The notes under the pieces were generated by a model, which saw only the letters and a list, made by a program, of their open reading frames with translations, was not told the origin of the DNA and searched no databases. Both the position numbers and the translations under genes were made by a program. A stretch of 64,000 bases of DNA from an uncultured Eubacteriales bacterium (GTDB lineage: Bacteria; Bacillota; Clostridia; Peptostreptococcales; Anaerovoracaceae), in contig CADBJW010000005.1 in NCBI GenBank assembly GCA_902795135.1, positions 1 to 64,000 on the forward strand, in the 5' to 3' direction. How positions within the stretch are numbered: the stretch's first letter is position 1; each line of letters begins with the position of its first letter. This document shows, piece after piece, positions 43,317 through 52,883 of the stretch.

Positions 43317-44654
43317 ATGGAAGAAAGAACTGCTCCGCACAGTCTGGAAGCCGAAAAATCAGTCATAGGCGCCGCGCTTTTGTCGAAGGATGCCCTTTAT
43401 GAAGTCCTCGAGATCGTTCGCGCGGACGACTTTTATGATGCCAATAACAAAGAAATTTTCGAAACGATCGCAGAGCTGGCCAGGAGGAATGCATCGGTGG
43501 ATTCCCTGACGGTTTCCGAGGAACTGGACAAGCGAAACAGCCTGGAAATGGTCGGCGGACGCAGCTACGTATCATCCTTGCCGATGGAGGCACCGACCAC
43601 ATCGAATGCGGCGGAATACGCCCGGATCGTTGCAGAGAAAGCCGCGATTCGCAAGCTCATCGAAGCCGGTGACGATGTGATGGTCAAAGGCTACGACGGG
43701 TCTATGGACGCGGGACAAATGCTGGATTATGCGGAAAGCAGAATCTTTGAAATATCACAGCAAAGGCACAAAGGCAAGTACTCGCATATTAAGGACGTGC
43801 TCCTTGAAAATATTGAAATCATCGACGAAGCTTCAAAACACGAAGGCGGTCTGACAGGAATCACCACCGGTTTCCGTGAACTGGACAGCAAAACGTCTGG
43901 CTGGCAGAAATCGGATCTGATTATACTGGCAGCCCGTCCAGCCATGGGAAAAACAGCCTTTGCCCTGTCATTGGCACTCAATGCAGCGATCAAAGGCCGG
44001 GCTTCCGTCATGATGTTCAGCATGGAAATGGCGAAGGAACAACTGGGGCAGAGACTTCTGGCAATGGAGTCAAAGGTCGATATGCAAAAGCTCAAGACCG
44101 GGAAACTCGAACGGCGCGATTGGGATGACATCAATACAGCGCTGAACATCCTGTCAAATACGGACATCAATATCGATGACACCCCGGGCATCAGCATTAT
44201 GGAGATGAAGAGCAAATGCCGCCGGTTAAAGGCGGAAAAGGGTCTTGATCTCGTTGTGATCGACTACCTGCAGCTGATGAATCCGGAAGGAAGAGCGGAT
44301 TCCAGAACACAGGAAATATCCGTCATTTCCAGAAATCTGAAACTGCTGGCAAGAGAACTTGACTGCCCGGTCATCGTTCTTTCACAGCTTTCACGTGCAC
44401 CGGAGCAAAGAACAGACCACAGGCCGATGCTTTCGGACTTGAGAGAATCCGGCTCCATCGAACAGGATGCGGATATCGTCATCTTCCTGTACCGGGATGA
44501 GTATTATAACGAAGATACCGACGCGCCCGGAGAATGCGAAGTGATTCTGGCAAAACAAAGAAGCGGCCCGACGGGAGTGGTCAAAGTCGCTTGGCTGGAT
44601 AAAATCACGAAATTCGTTGACAGTGCAGGTTCAGGTGCCATTCCTATGTATTGA
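43317..44654 (+). CDS. dnaB: Replicative DNA helicase DnaB/DnaC
   Basis: Hexameric RecA-fold helicase, 445 residues. The N-terminal domain begins PHSLEAEKSVIGAALLSKDAL. The C-terminal motor contains Walker A ARPAMGKTAFALSLALNAA, FSMEMAKEQLGQRLLAMES, Walker B VVIDYLQLM, the SQLSRAPEQR sensor and LRESGSIEQDADIVIFLYRDEYY. It precedes a DnaD-domain gene that probably encodes its loading partner. Confidence 0.97.
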   Translation: MEERTAPHSLEAEKSVIGAALLSKDALYEVLEIVRADDFYDANNKEIFETIAELARRNASVDSLTVSEELDKRNSLEMVGGRSYVSSLPMEAPTTSNAAEYARIVAEKAAIRKLIEAGDDVMVKGYDGSMDAGQMLDYAESRIFEISQQRHKGKYSHIKDVLLENIEIIDEASKHEGGLTGITTGFRELDSKTSGWQKSDLIILAARPAMGKTAFALSLALNAAIKGRASVMMFSMEMAKEQLGQRLLAMESKVDMQKLKTGKLERRDWDDINTALNILSNTDINIDDTPGISIMEMKSKCRRLKAEKGLDLVVIDYLQLMNPEGRADSRTQEISVISRNLKLLARELDCPVIVLSQLSRAPEQRTDHRPMLSDLRESGSIEQDADIVIFLYRDEYYNEDTDAPGECEVILAKQRSGPTGVVKVAWLDKITKFVDSAGSGAIPMY

Positions 44655-44666
44655 TAGGGAGAATAG

Positions 44667-45941
44667 ATGGATTTCAGACGAGAAAAGGTAAAGGATTATT
44701 TTCTACTGGACACCAACGTAGAAAATATGTTTATAAATGAATATATGGTATCAGCGCCGGGAGAATATGTGAAAGTATATCTCTTTGCTTTGATGTATGC
44801 AGATTTAGGGGACTCCATCTCTAACGAACTCATCGCAAAGCATTTGAATATGGATCATGAAGATGTTCTCAAAGCCTGGACGTATTGGGAGAAAATGGGC
44901 ATCATCCGAAAACTCTATCGTGATCCGGGCAACAAATTCGATTACGGCGTTGAATTTGTTATGCTCAAAGAACAGCTCTACGGAGAGCAGATGCAACCGA
45001 CTCCGACGGCAAGCCAAGGCATCAGCGCAATGATGGCAGACGAAGAAATCAAGACCATGTTCTCAGACATCGAAAAGATTCTGGGCAGGACATTGAACAG
45101 CTCGGAAGTTCGACAAATCAATGCCTGGACGTCGGATTACCAGGCAACACCTGAGTTGGTCGCCTATTGCTTTGAATATTGCTACGACAAGAAAAAGTCA
45201 TCGCTCAAACTCAATTACGTGGAAGCGGTGGTGAAAAACTGGGTCGAGCAGGGGCTGCGCACCGCCATTGACGTAGAAAAGTATTTCAGCGAAATGGACA
45301 AAAAGCAGTATCTGCACAAGCGGGTGTTCAAGGCCCTTGGATTTAACCGAAACGCCACCGAGGAAGAGAAGCGGATCATGAACCGGTGGTTTGGGGAAAT
45401 GGGATTTACCATCGATACCGTTCTGGAGGCATGCAGCAGAACCTCTGGCATATCCAGTCCGAACATCAACTACGTGAACCGGGTGCTGGAAAACTGGAGA
45501 GAAGAAGGCAAGGTAGGAACGACACACAGCAGTAAAGAGGTTTCCACGAGCGAAATCAATCAATATTATGAAACCCTGCGGAATCTGGAATTTGCAGAAG
45601 CAGAAGCCAGACGGGAAACGGTATACGAACGGATCCCGAGAATCCGTGAAATCGAAGAGGAACTCAACCGCCTGAATTCGGAGATCTCTAAGATCATCAT
45701 TTCCAACGCGGTGAATAAAAAAGAAGCAATGAGTGAAATCAAGGAGACCATCAGCTCACTGAATGCAGAGCATGCCTTTCTGCTTACGGACAACGGGTTT
45801 GAACTTGATTACATGGATATACATTACACTTGCCCGGACTGTAAAGATACCGGCGTACTTGAAACAGGAGAAAAGTGTCAATGCTTTGGAGAAGTAACGA
45901 GGGAAAAGATCCAGCTATTAATGGAGAAGATCAACAATTAA
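44667..45941 (+). CDS. DnaD-domain primosome / helicase-loading protein
   Basis: 424 residues. An N-terminal winged-helix part (about 1-110) holds SNELIAKHLNMDHEDVLKAW. Two DnaD (DnaB_2) repeats follow, at about 130-205 and 215-285, each ending in a YVEAVVKNW or YVNRVLENW motif. A helical linker leads to a C-terminal CPDCKDTG-x-CQC zinc-ribbon-like segment, which is the form seen in clostridia. It starts 12 bp after dnaB, which supports a role in loading the helicase. Its 3' end is overlapped by the next gene in a different frame. Confidence 0.85.
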   Translation: MDFRREKVKDYFLLDTNVENMFINEYMVSAPGEYVKVYLFALMYADLGDSISNELIAKHLNMDHEDVLKAWTYWEKMGIIRKLYRDPGNKFDYGVEFVMLKEQLYGEQMQPTPTASQGISAMMADEEIKTMFSDIEKILGRTLNSSEVRQINAWTSDYQATPELVAYCFEYCYDKKKSSLKLNYVEAVVKNWVEQGLRTAIDVEKYFSEMDKKQYLHKRVFKALGFNRNATEEEKRIMNRWFGEMGFTIDTVLEACSRTSGISSPNINYVNRVLENWREEGKVGTTHSSKEVSTSEINQYYETLRNLEFAEAEARRETVYERIPRIREIEEELNRLNSEISKIIISNAVNKKEAMSEIKETISSLNAEHAFLLTDNGFELDYMDIHYTCPDCKDTGVLETGEKCQCFGEVTREKIQLLMEKINN

Positions 45942-48427
45942 ATACGACGCCCCAGGATCAGTCTGAAGCAGCCAAAAAAGCCCTCGATGAAGTGAAAGAT
46001 CTGAAAGAAGTGATCGACTCACTGAAAGCCAAACGAGAAGACATCGAGAGCTTGCCACAGAACATCCTGTCAAAGAGTGAAACAAAGGCAGCGCAGGGGC
46101 AGGCCGGAACAGACAAAGAGGCTGTTGAAGCGGCGCAGCAGGCGATTCTGAAACAAGCACTGAAAGACGCCCACGAACGGGAGATCGAAGAGGAAAAGCT
46201 GAAGCGGCGCGAAGAACAGTGGCTTTTGGACCAGAAAGAAGCCGAAGAGGCACAGCGCAGGCTAGCCGAAAAGAAACGGGAGACCCAAAGGCTCCGGCAG
46301 GTTCAGATCGAAGCTGAGCGAAAAGCGGCGGCAGTAAAGAGAAAGCAAAAGCTGAATGCCATCGAAGCCTCTAAGAGAGAAAAGAAAGACGAACTCCCGC
46401 CACAGATCATCGCGCAGAGAGAAGCGGAGATCATGGAAAAGCGCCGGCTTGAGCTGGAAAAGAAACGGCAGAGCGGCAGGGAAAAGCTTTTGGCGCAGCA
46501 ACGAAAGATTCTCGCCCAGCAGAGAAAAATGCTGCTGGAGGAACAGCGTAAGATCGAAGAGCAGAAGCGAAAAGAGCAGGAACTGCAGCGGAAGCGGGAG
46601 CGGCAGCTTTTGATCGAACAGGAGCGGCGCCTCCAGAGAGAGCGGCGCGAACAGGCAGACGCCGAAATCAGAAAGATCAAAGCCGAACAGGAAGCACAGC
46701 GAAGGGCGCAGAGAAGAGAAAAGGCGAAGAAGCTGAAAGAGGAGCGAGCACGCAAGTCAGAAATCCGACGACAGCGAAAGCTGGTTGACCACTCTGCAGA
46801 ACTGGGCGGCGGCATCGTCAATGTCCATGGAGTGACCGTCAAGACGGAAATCGAACCGGTCGCTGCTTTTTCATGGAAAGATTTGTTCGGAATCGTCACG
46901 AGAAAGGAAAAACGGGAAGTCAACTCCGAAGAAGAACTCCGGGAGCTTTTGGAAGAAAAAGAACGGGCGAAGGAAGAAGCACGGCAGGTTGCGGCCAGAC
47001 TGTCACAGCTCAAACGGGTGCGGCGTGAAAACAGCGCCCTGGGCAGACGGTATCTGGCGTTTATGGAATTCTGCAACCGGAAGAAAAAGCCACTTCTCGT
47101 TGCGTTGGCAGGCGTACTGATGGCCGTTGTCGGACTAGCCGGCGTCATCAACTACTTTACCGTATTTGAATACTCCTATAACGGACAGGCCCTTGGATAT
47201 GTAAACGATAAGGATAACGTGATACAGATTACCGATATCGTGCAAAGGGCTTTGACGGAAGACAAGAATCTAAGAGTCGTTATCGATGCGAGGAAGGATA
47301 TTAGCTTCCGACGGATTACCGATTTTCATAAGGAACACACCGTCGACACTTCCGATGACGTTTTGCGGCGGCTGACCTACATGGGAGATTTGAACGTTAA
47401 GGCATATGGAATCTACATCGATGGCAAGAAAGCCGGAACCGTCCGTGACAAGGAGACCGCGGCAAATGTATTGCAAGCCATCAAAGATAAATACAAAAGC
47501 GATAAAGAAGGAACCAAAATCGAAGAAGCGGTTATCGTCGAAAACATTCAGGTCAAAAGAATCAACTCGGATCTGGGCGATATCAACTCCCAGGACGGCA
47601 TGGTGAACATCCTTTGCACCAGCGGCCAGAAAGAATCGGTTCATAAAGTTGTGGTCGGGGAGACGCTGGCGGATATTGCCACCGATTACGGAACGACAGA
47701 AAAAAATCTGTTGCGGGATAATCCGAACGTGGATCCGAAGAAACTGGAAGTCGGCAGTTCTCTGATCATCAAAACCAACGGACCAATCATGACGGTCAAG
47801 ATGACCGAGGTCCGGACTTATGAAGAAAAAATCAAATACGAGACAGAAACCATAAAAGACAAGGACATGTATGAGGATACCACTGAAATCGAGCAGAAAG
47901 GTAAGAACGGACGCATGTCACGGGTCGACCGAACCGTTTCGGTAAATGGCGAAGTCATCGAAACAAAGAACCTGAAATCCGAAGTAACCAAAGAACCGGT
48001 CAAGAAAATCGTGCGCATCGGTACGAAGGAACGGCCGCCAACTGTCGGATCCGGCAAGTTTATCTGGCCGGCAAAGGAAGGCACATATACCGTCACTTCG
48101 GAATTCAAGTGGCGTTGGGGCAGACATCATGACGGCATCGACATGGGATGCAGACAAGGCAATGTCGTCATGGCAGCCGATGGAGGTACCGTAACCTATG
48201 CCGGATACATGGGCGGTTATGGAAATCTGGTCATTATCGACCATCAAAACGGCATGGAGTCCTATTACGGACACAACAGCAGCCTGACCGTTAGCGTCGG
48301 CGATAAGGTTTTCCAGGGACAGCAGATCGCATACTCCGGGAATACCGGACGAAGTACCGGCCCGCACATCCACTTTGGAATCAAGGTGAACGGTTCATTT
48401 GTAAATCCAAGAGAGTATTTGCCATAA
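45881..48427 (+). CDS. Membrane-spanning coiled-coil M23 peptidase with LysM and G5 domains
   Basis: About 848 residues. Residues 30-385 are a charged Glu/Arg/Lys/Gln coiled coil. One membrane helix (about 404-426, PLLVALAGVLMAVVGLAG) follows, then an extracytoplasmic part with LysM (about 584-632), G5 (about 636-714) and an M23 endopeptidase domain whose zinc motifs HHDGIDMG and HIHFG are intact. The positive residues before the helix place the coiled coil inside the cell. The ATG at 45881 sits 10 bases after AGGAG; a GTG at 45875 is also possible. It overlaps the DnaD gene by about 60 bp and is followed by divIC. Confidence 0.85.
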   Translation: MLWRSNEGKDPAINGEDQQLNTTPQDQSEAAKKALDEVKDLKEVIDSLKAKREDIESLPQNILSKSETKAAQGQAGTDKEAVEAAQQAILKQALKDAHEREIEEEKLKRREEQWLLDQKEAEEAQRRLAEKKRETQRLRQVQIEAERKAAAVKRKQKLNAIEASKREKKDELPPQIIAQREAEIMEKRRLELEKKRQSGREKLLAQQRKILAQQRKMLLEEQRKIEEQKRKEQELQRKRERQLLIEQERRLQRERREQADAEIRKIKAEQEAQRRAQRREKAKKLKEERARKSEIRRQRKLVDHSAELGGGIVNVHGVTVKTEIEPVAAFSWKDLFGIVTRKEKREVNSEEELRELLEEKERAKEEARQVAARLSQLKRVRRENSALGRRYLAFMEFCNRKKKPLLVALAGVLMAVVGLAGVINYFTVFEYSYNGQALGYVNDKDNVIQITDIVQRALTEDKNLRVVIDARKDISFRRITDFHKEHTVDTSDDVLRRLTYMGDLNVKAYGIYIDGKKAGTVRDKETAANVLQAIKDKYKSDKEGTKIEEAVIVENIQVKRINSDLGDINSQDGMVNILCTSGQKESVHKVVVGETLADIATDYGTTEKNLLRDNPNVDPKKLEVGSSLIIKTNGPIMTVKMTEVRTYEEKIKYETETIKDKDMYEDTTEIEQKGKNGRMSRVDRTVSVNGEVIETKNLKSEVTKEPVKKIVRIGTKERPPTVGSGKFIWPAKEGTYTVTSEFKWRWGRHHDGIDMGCRQGNVVMAADGGTVTYAGYMGGYGNLVIIDHQNGMESYYGHNSSLTVSVGDKVFQGQQIAYSGNTGRSTGPHIHFGIKVNGSFVNPREYLP

Positions 48428-48439
48428 AGGGATTCGAGG

Positions 48440-48886
48440 ATGAAAAAGACAAGAAGAAGCAGGGAATTTAAGAACAACAGCAAAGTCATCGACATGGAAG
48501 ACGCCCGCCGAGAGCGTCAGGAAAAACGTCAGGAGCAACGGGAAGAGGCCGAGCGGAAACAGTCCCAGGCCGAAGAACGGAAATTGAGACGCAAAAGAGC
48601 GCTGCGAAAAAAGCAGAGCCGCAGACGACTCACCGTCATCCTGATTGCGCTGGCTCTGATTGTGCTGCTCTGTTTCAGCCTTGTGGGCATTGCAAAACTC
48701 AAGGCCAAAGAGCACGAGATGCTGGAACAGCAGGAGCAGCTGAAGCAGGAAAAGGCCGACCTTGAGAAAGAGCTCAAGGATACGAACGACGAAGAAAACA
48801 TTGAAGAAGAAGCCAGAAGCAAATTGAAACTGATCAAACCGGGTGAGACGATTTATGTGCCGGAAGACGAGTCCCGCTATGAATAA
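48440..48886 (+). CDS. divIC: Septum formation initiator, DivIC/FtsB family
   Basis: 148 residues. A very basic, Arg/Glu/Gln-rich cytoplasmic N-terminus (about 1-62) is unusually long. One membrane helix (LTVILIALALIVLLCFSLVG) follows, then a coiled coil (EMLEQQEQLKQEKADLEKEL) and the family ending EEARSKLKLIKPGETIYVP. It should form the divisome subcomplex with FtsL/DivIB homologues. It lies 12 bp after the M23 gene, and its stop overlaps the rnmV start. Confidence 0.87.
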   Translation: MKKTRRSREFKNNSKVIDMEDARRERQEKRQEQREEAERKQSQAEERKLRRKRALRKKQSRRRLTVILIALALIVLLCFSLVGIAKLKAKEHEMLEQQEQLKQEKADLEKELKDTNDEENIEEEARSKLKLIKPGETIYVPEDESRYE

Positions 48887-49445
48887 GATCAAAGAAACGA
48901 TCATCGTCGAAGGAAGGGACGATACGGCAGCTATCCGGAGAAGCGTGGATGCGCTGACCATCGAAACACACGGATATGGCATACGGCCGGAAACCTGGGA
49001 TCTGATTGCCGCGGCCTATGAAAAGACAGGAATCATCGTCTTTACCGATCCGGATCATGCAGGAGCGCAGATCCGAAGCCGGATCATGAAGCGGTTTCCA
49101 CGGGCCGGGCAGGCCTTTCTGGATGTTGGTGATGCCGAAAAAGACGGCGATATCGGCATCGAGAATGCCACGCCGGAGAGCATCCAACGCGCTCTCGCAA
49201 AAGCACATGTCACACAGTGTGACAAGGAAGATGCAGAGCTAACCATGGAAGATATGGTTTTCTGGGGGCTTGCCGGATGCGATGGTGCATCGGAGCGGCG
49301 CCGCACCGTGGGGAAACATTTCGGCATCGGATACGCCAACAGCAAAACCTTTCTGGCAAGGCTCAATAACTTTGGCATCAAGAGGAACGAGATAGATGAA
49401 CTTACACTCACCATCAGCGATCAAAGACTTACAGAGAAAGCATGA
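48879..49445 (+). CDS. rnmV: Ribonuclease M5
   Basis: TOPRIM endonuclease that matures the 5S rRNA precursor. The 188-residue protein begins MNKIKETIIVEGRDDTAAIR, with the TOPRIM glutamate, and contains IIVFTDPDHAGAQIRSRI, the DxD metal site. The longer open frame adds 12 residues inside divIC. The ATG at 48879 overlaps the divIC stop by 8 bp and matches the conserved start. It overlaps rsmA by about 50 bp; rnmV-rsmA is a conserved pair in Firmicutes. Confidence 0.94.
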   Translation: MNKIKETIIVEGRDDTAAIRRSVDALTIETHGYGIRPETWDLIAAAYEKTGIIVFTDPDHAGAQIRSRIMKRFPRAGQAFLDVGDAEKDGDIGIENATPESIQRALAKAHVTQCDKEDAELTMEDMVFWGLAGCDGASERRRTVGKHFGIGYANSKTFLARLNNFGIKRNEIDELTLTISDQRLTEKA

Positions 49446-50280
49446 TTTCCAGCTATCCAAAAGCCTGGGACAGAATTTCATCACCGATCCGGGTGTAATC
49501 GACAGCATTGTGGAAGGGGCAGGAATCAAAGAGGACGATCTGGTCATTGAGATCGGCCCGGGAATTGGCGTTCTGACGGCAGCCGCCGCAGAAGAAGCTG
49601 CGAAAGTCATTGCCATAGAAATCGACCGGAAACTCATTCCCGTGCTCAGAGAAACCCTGGGCGGATATGAGAATGTGGAAGTCATCAATCAGGATATCCT
49701 GAAAACGGACTTAAATGAAATCATAGAAGAACAAAGGGCGGCCGGAGCTTTTGCAGGAGCCGTTCGAATCATTGGCAATCTGCCTTATTACATTACAACA
49801 CCAATCATCATGCAGATCCTGGAAAGCGGCGTGAAAGCAGACAGTGTGACGGTCATGATGCAAAAGGAAGTTGCCGACCGAATCAAGTCCGGACCGGGAA
49901 CAAAAGCCTATGGCGCAATTTCTGTAGCCGTGCAGTATTACTGCGATGTGGAAAAAGTCGTAGATGTTCCGAAATCCGTATTTATACCGCAGCCAAAGGT
50001 TGATTCGGCCGTGCTGAATTTTATCATTCGAAAAGAAAAGGCAGCGGAATTAAAAGAAGAAAAACTGTTTTTCGCATGTATTCGAGCAGGATTTGGGAAA
50101 CGACGCAAAACGCTTCTGAATTCACTGGCGGGAACATGCGAACTGGATAAAGAGGGGATCCGGTGTGTGCTCGATGAAGCGGGAATCGATGCTTCAAGAA
50201 GGGCAGAGACACTTAGCATCAAGGAGTTTGCAGATATCGCAAATATTATTGCAGACAAGGCAAAGAAAGCGGGGAAATAG
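49396..50280 (+). CDS. rsmA: 16S rRNA dimethyladenosine transferase (KsgA)
   Basis: Dimethylates two adjacent adenines near the 3' end of 16S rRNA. The 294-residue protein has DFQLSKSLGQNFITDPGVID, the SAM motif VIEIGPGIGVLTAAAAE, EIDRKLIPVL and the catalytic NLPYYITTPI (motif IV). The C-terminal region holds CIRAGFGKRRKTLLNSL. Overlap with rnmV implies translational coupling. It ends directly at the start of the LTA-synthase-like gene. Confidence 0.96.
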   Translation: MNLHSPSAIKDLQRKHDFQLSKSLGQNFITDPGVIDSIVEGAGIKEDDLVIEIGPGIGVLTAAAAEEAAKVIAIEIDRKLIPVLRETLGGYENVEVINQDILKTDLNEIIEEQRAAGAFAGAVRIIGNLPYYITTPIIMQILESGVKADSVTVMMQKEVADRIKSGPGTKAYGAISVAVQYYCDVEKVVDVPKSVFIPQPKVDSAVLNFIIRKEKAAELKEEKLFFACIRAGFGKRRKTLLNSLAGTCELDKEGIRCVLDEAGIDASRRAETLSIKEFADIANIIADKAKKAGK

Positions 50281-52269
50281 ATGGACAAACTGAAAGGTGC
50301 CTGTAAAAAAATAGCGAAACAGCACATACTGCTTCTGTTTATCATGGCAGTGCTTTTGAATTTGATTATAGAAACTCTTGGCAGACACTCACTCATTGAA
50401 AGTTGTCTGTTTCTGGTGCAGCATCCATTGGTCTATTTCTGCAATACGATGCTGATCTTTGCGGTGCTTTCCATCGCGCTGTTTTTCCGGCGGCGGTTGT
50501 TTGCATCGATTATGCTTTCATTTTTATGGCTTGCTTTGGGAATCACCAATGGCGTGATTCTAGCAAACCGGATGACACCGTTCAACGTAAAGGATCTGAG
50601 CAATCTGAGCGAGGGTCTGTCGATTCTGACCAATTACTTTACCAAAAAAACCCTGATCATTATCTGCGCGGCAATTGCCTTTCTGGTTCTGTTGATTATC
50701 TTCCTGTTCCGGAAACTGAAGCCGATGGAAGAAAAGGTCAAGTACGGGCGGACGATCGCGACCTTTGTGATCATTGTTATGATTACTTTGGGATCGATTA
50801 CCGGCGGTATGCACAGCGGCGTACTGGATACGTTCTTCGGAAACCTGGCCTACGCGTACAGGGATAACGGGGTTCCATATTCCTTCCTCATTACCTGGGT
50901 AAAGACGGGAATCGATAAGCCAAAAGATTATTCGGACGAAATGATCACAGGACTGTTCTCGAAGGGAGAGCTTGGCAAGGATGGCATCTATACGCCGGGC
51001 GAAGACAAGGCGGACAGCAAAAAAGCGAAAAAGCCGAACATTGTCTTCCTCCAGCTGGAATCTTTCATTGATCCAACGATTGTAAAGGACGTTAAGTATT
51101 CCAAGGATCCGATGCCGTATTACAGGAAACTGATGAAGGAATATTCCTCAGGATATATTACGGTACCGGCTGTTGGAGCGGGAACCGCAAACGTTGAATT
51201 TGAAGCAATCACAGGAATCAGCGCCAGGTTCTTTGGACCGGGCGAGTATCCTCATAAGAGCGTCCTGACCGAAAAGACCTGCGAAAGTTTACCGTACGAT
51301 CTGAAGCAGATCGGATACACGACACACGCCATCCACAATCACAGAGGCGCATTCTATAACAGAAATAAGGTATTCAGGAATTTGGGGTTTGACACCTTTA
51401 CATGTCTGGAATACATGAACAATGTTATGAAGACGCCAAAGAACTGGGCCAAGGATGCGCTGCTTACAGAGTGTATCCTCGACGCGCTGAACAGCAGTGA
51501 GGGTCCAGACTACATTTACACCATTTCCGTTCAGGGCCATGGCAAATACCCGACGGAAGAAGTTCTGACCAATCCGGAAATCAAGGTAACCGAGGCGCCA
51601 AATGAAGAAAAGAAGTGGGCCTATGAATATTACGCAAATCAGGTCTACGAAATGGATCTTTTCGTAAAGGAACTGACCGATACACTCAAGGACTACGATG
51701 AAGATGTGGTTTTGGTTATGTACGGAGACCACCTGCCGGCGCTGGATATGACTGAAGAAGAAATAAAGACAGGGGATCTGTATAAGACAGAATACATTGT
51801 CTGGAGTAACTTCGGCCTTAAGAAAAAGGATGGAGACACCTACGCTTATGAAGTCGGGCCGGAGCTTTTGAAGCGGCTGGGAATCAGTTCCGGTATGTTG
51901 ACGAAGTATCATCAGAACCATAAGAAAGACAAAAACTACAAAGCCAATTTGGAAGCATTATCTTACGATATGCTTTACGGCAAAGAATATATCTATGGAG
52001 GAAAGAACCCATATAAGCCATCGGATATGAAGATGGGCGTCAAAGAAATCAAGATCGATGAAGTGGTTCAGATTGGTGAGAAATATTACATCAAGGGACA
52101 GAACTTCACGGAATTCAGTAAGATCTCTCTCGATGGAAAAGTCCTGAACACTGTTTACCTGGGACCAACCATTCTGGTTCTCAACGAGGAAGTGGATCCG
52201 AACGATGTGGACAAGATGAAGGTCAGTCAGGTGGAAAAGAACAAAGAGATTCTCAGCACGACCGAATAG
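50281..52269 (+). CDS. LTA synthase family phosphoglycerol transferase-like protein
   Basis: 662 residues. Five predicted membrane helices lie in the first 175. An extracytoplasmic sulfatase-fold domain follows with the metal Glu in FLQLESF (about 260), the nucleophile Thr302 in GAGTANVEFEAITG, HNHRGAFYNRN, and the MYGDHLPAL metal site. The family polymerises or transfers glycerol phosphate onto lipid anchors or glycans. After the catalytic domain comes a C-terminal module of about 60 residues (IDEVVQIGEKYYIKGQNF) that looks like an IPT/TIG-type fold and is not part of the usual enzyme. The start ATG immediately follows the rsmA stop. Confidence 0.87.
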   Translation: MDKLKGACKKIAKQHILLLFIMAVLLNLIIETLGRHSLIESCLFLVQHPLVYFCNTMLIFAVLSIALFFRRRLFASIMLSFLWLALGITNGVILANRMTPFNVKDLSNLSEGLSILTNYFTKKTLIIICAAIAFLVLLIIFLFRKLKPMEEKVKYGRTIATFVIIVMITLGSITGGMHSGVLDTFFGNLAYAYRDNGVPYSFLITWVKTGIDKPKDYSDEMITGLFSKGELGKDGIYTPGEDKADSKKAKKPNIVFLQLESFIDPTIVKDVKYSKDPMPYYRKLMKEYSSGYITVPAVGAGTANVEFEAITGISARFFGPGEYPHKSVLTEKTCESLPYDLKQIGYTTHAIHNHRGAFYNRNKVFRNLGFDTFTCLEYMNNVMKTPKNWAKDALLTECILDALNSSEGPDYIYTISVQGHGKYPTEEVLTNPEIKVTEAPNEEKKWAYEYYANQVYEMDLFVKELTDTLKDYDEDVVLVMYGDHLPALDMTEEEIKTGDLYKTEYIVWSNFGLKKKDGDTYAYEVGPELLKRLGISSGMLTKYHQNHKKDKNYKANLEALSYDMLYGKEYIYGGKNPYKPSDMKMGVKEIKIDEVVQIGEKYYIKGQNFTEFSKISLDGKVLNTVYLGPTILVLNEEVDPNDVDKMKVSQVEKNKEILSTTE

Positions 52270-52290
52270 TACAAGACGAGGAATAGGGCT

Positions 52291-52851
52291 ATGCGAAAAG
52301 TCAAAGTACCAACATTGGAAACGGAGCGTCTGACCCTCCGAATGTGGGAGAAAAAAGACGCCGCACAGTTATACGACTACGCGAAAGACCCGGATGTGGG
52401 ACCGAATGCCGGTTGGAAGCCACATTCCAGCCCGGGGGAGTCTCGGCTGATCATCGATACGCTCTTTCGCGTGAATGAAACCTGGGCCATTGTTGAAAAA
52501 GAAACGGGAATCGTGATTGGCAGCATCGGACTGGAACCGGACAAGTACAGACCGGGCGTTGCCAGTCGGGAGATGGGCTATTCTCTGGCCAAAAGCAGAT
52601 GGGGCAGAGGCTATATGACAGAGGCCGCAGCCAGGCTGATTCAGTATGCTTTTGAGACTTTGAAACTGGAGATTCTGATGATCCGGACCAGCGAGACGAA
52701 CATCCGGAGCCAAAGGGTCATCGAAAAAAGCGGCTTTACCTATGAAGGGACCCTGCGCTACGCATATAGAATGTACAATGGCCAAATTCGGGAAGTCCGG
52801 TGTTACTCCATGCTGAGAGATGAATATTTCAAAAAGGGAGCATCTTGCTAG
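52291..52851 (+). CDS. GNAT-family N-acetyltransferase (RimJ/RimL-like)
   Basis: 186 residues. It begins with the typical LETERLTLRMWEKKDAAQLYDYAKDPDV. The acetyl-CoA loop region is YSLAKSRWGRGYMTEAAARLIQYAF, and the family ending is RTSETNIRSQRVIEKSGFTYEGTLRYAYRM. Such enzymes acetylate ribosomal protein N-termini or small amines; the substrate is unknown. It lies 21 bp after the LTA-synthase-like gene. Confidence 0.88.
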   Translation: MRKVKVPTLETERLTLRMWEKKDAAQLYDYAKDPDVGPNAGWKPHSSPGESRLIIDTLFRVNETWAIVEKETGIVIGSIGLEPDKYRPGVASREMGYSLAKSRWGRGYMTEAAARLIQYAFETLKLEILMIRTSETNIRSQRVIEKSGFTYEGTLRYAYRMYNGQIREVRCYSMLRDEYFKKGASC

Positions 52852-52883
52852 GCACCCTAAAATGTGGTAACATTGTAAAGCGT

